NCBI GenBank assembly: GCA_016946835.1
Contig: JACVTC010000041.1
Coordinates: 236,001 to 300,000 of the forward strand
DNA from: Neocallimastix lanati (nom. inval.)
Taxonomy: Eukaryota; Neocallimastigomycota; Neocallimastigomycetes; Neocallimastigales; Neocallimastigaceae
Direction: 5' to 3'
Length of the DNA: 64,000 bases
The position numbers and the translations under genes are program-made. The stretch's first letter is position 1. Every line of letters starts with the position of its first letter. A model generated the notes under the pieces. The model was given only the letters and a program-made list of their open reading frames with translations. It had not been told where the DNA came from and did no database searches. Below are positions 62,464 to 64,000 of this stretch, in pieces.

Positions 62464-64000
62464 AATAAAATATATTAATTTTTTTTTTTTTTACCAAACA
62501 GTTTTGAACACATACAGTATATTTTTTTTTTTTTTTTAATTGTAACTTTTTTTTTTATAATCATATAATATAATAATATATTTTTTTTTCTGATCAAACC
62601 TTGTTAACTAACTAAAAATTTCCTATCTATTTCCTTTTCATTTTTTTTTCTCTCTTTCTCTCTTTCTCTTTCTTTCTCTCTCTTTCTTGTTTTTATTTTA
62701 TTTTATTTTATTTTATTTTTTCTTTTTCTTTTTAAATATATATTTTTAATTATTATCTTTATTAATTTTCTTAATAGTTATTATTATATTTAAAATATAT
62801 ACTAAAATATATTATTCCATTATAAAGAATCATGACTATTATATATATTATTATATTATATATATTATTTTTCAAATGACTTTTTTTAATACATTTTTTT
62901 TTTAATGTTTAATAAATATTCATAAATCATAATTATTTAGATTAATTAAAGTTATCAATGATAGATAAATTTTAATTAATAAGCCATAAACTGTTATAAA
63001 ATTAATCTATAATATATTAAAATATAATACATTACTAAATATCAAATAATTTAAAAATTTTGTATTATAAAAATATTTTAATGGTTATTGTACCATGGAT
63101 TTGGTTAGGAATAAAATAAATCAGGTATAATTTAATAAATAATATATGTTATAGTATATAATTATATAATAATCATAAAATAATATATATTATTAAATAA
63201 TATAATAAATTCATAAATAAATAAATAAATACAAATAAATGAATAAATAAATAAATAAAAGTTAAATAAATATCATTTAACATTTTTTCTTTTTTATAGA
63301 TTAATTTTTAATTTAAATTTATTATATATTTTTTCCAATATATTTGTATTGTATTTATAATATATTTTAAATTTATTATATATTTTTTCCAATATATTTG
63401 TATTGTATTTATAATATATTTAATATAAAAAAGAACAAAAAATAAAAAAGAATTTTCTAAAATAATGTTATAATATTTTTTTTTTTATTTTTTTAAAAAA
63501 AAAAATTGTTAAATATATAGATATATAAAATATTTTTATATATAAATATTTTTATATAAATATTTACACATATATATATTTTTTTAACAAAACTCAACAT
63601 AAATATTATGCTTATTTTTATACTATTACAATGAGTAATTGCAAATTTGTAGAAACAGAAAAAATTTCCATTATAGATAGTTACTATTATATTAATAATA
63701 AATATTTATAATCATATTAATAAGCTTTTTTTTTTTTTTTTATTATATATTTTGTAAGAAAAAAAATAATCAATAATTATATAGTATAACTGATATTCTA
63801 TGTATATATTTAATTTGATATATACTAATTATCAATTATCAATCTTTATTTAAGTAAAGGAGAGAATAAAAAGAAATAGATATTTAATAGAATTATAATC
63901 TTTAATTTATCAATAGAAAATCATAATAAATTGAAACCTGAAGCACATGAAGAATATACATAAAGATTATCATCTTAAAAATAAAATAAAATAAAATACA
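61063..64000. other. AT-rich spacer
   Basis: No gene. A 47-base poly(A) at 62415-62461, a CT-rich tract at about 62649-62688, TTTTA repeats after it, and (TAAA)n near 63213-63260. Confidence 0.7.
63313..63420. repeat. 54-bp tandem duplication
   Basis: AAATTTATTATATATTTTTT occurs at 63315 and 63369, each followed by CCAATATATTTGTATTGTAT. The copies are identical over nearly the whole unit. Confidence 0.92.

Overview
The window looks like nuclear DNA of an anaerobic gut fungus (Neocallimastigomycota). The reasons are extreme AT-richness, with very long poly(A)/poly(T) tracts and (TAA)n, (TTTA)n and (TA)n arrays; a myosin-motor chitin synthase gene, which marks a fungus; one GT-AG intron; Asn/Gln-rich proteins; and a secreted SGNH hydrolase. 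Lineage is inferred from sequence style only; no search was run.

Only four genes look intact. (1) The 5' 1168 codons of a chitin synthase with an N-terminal myosin-like motor (1-3698, minus; the glycosyltransferase domain lies beyond base 1). (2) A secreted SGNH/GDSL esterase (18577-19887, minus). (3) A 282-residue low-complexity protein with one conserved-looking block (38935-39783, minus). (4) A 147-residue orphan with a duplicated motif and a predicted coiled coil (58280-58723, plus). They are 13 to 19 kb apart with no operon-like arrangement.

The rest is AT-rich spacer plus decayed mobile elements. At 10.7-12.1 kb a non-LTR (LINE) reverse transcriptase lies on minus. At 13.0-16.5 kb there are Ty1/copia pieces: Gag, a GC-richer island, the RNase H tail, a polypurine tract and an LTR. 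A piece of the same LINE family is at 17.6-17.9 kb. A putative solo LTR at 21.97-22.67 kb splits a tandem array, with a probable second copy at 25.7-26.2 kb. A second LINE family occurs at 29.6-31.3, 51.8-54.1 and 59.4-59.9 kb. At 51.1-56.4 kb a TE cluster holds a MITE, LINE endonuclease (minus), LINE RT (plus), copia RT, a MULE transposase relic and another MITE.

The clearest new-looking result is a set of three short inverted-repeat elements (32969-33323, 51105-51401, 56050-56355). Two have perfect 9-bp target-site duplications and the third a 7/9 one, as expected of Mutator-like (MULE) transposition, and one sits next to the decayed MULE transposase. Several GC-richer, foldback-prone noncoding islands (15.0, 28.5, 31.7 and 60.8 kb) remain unexplained.
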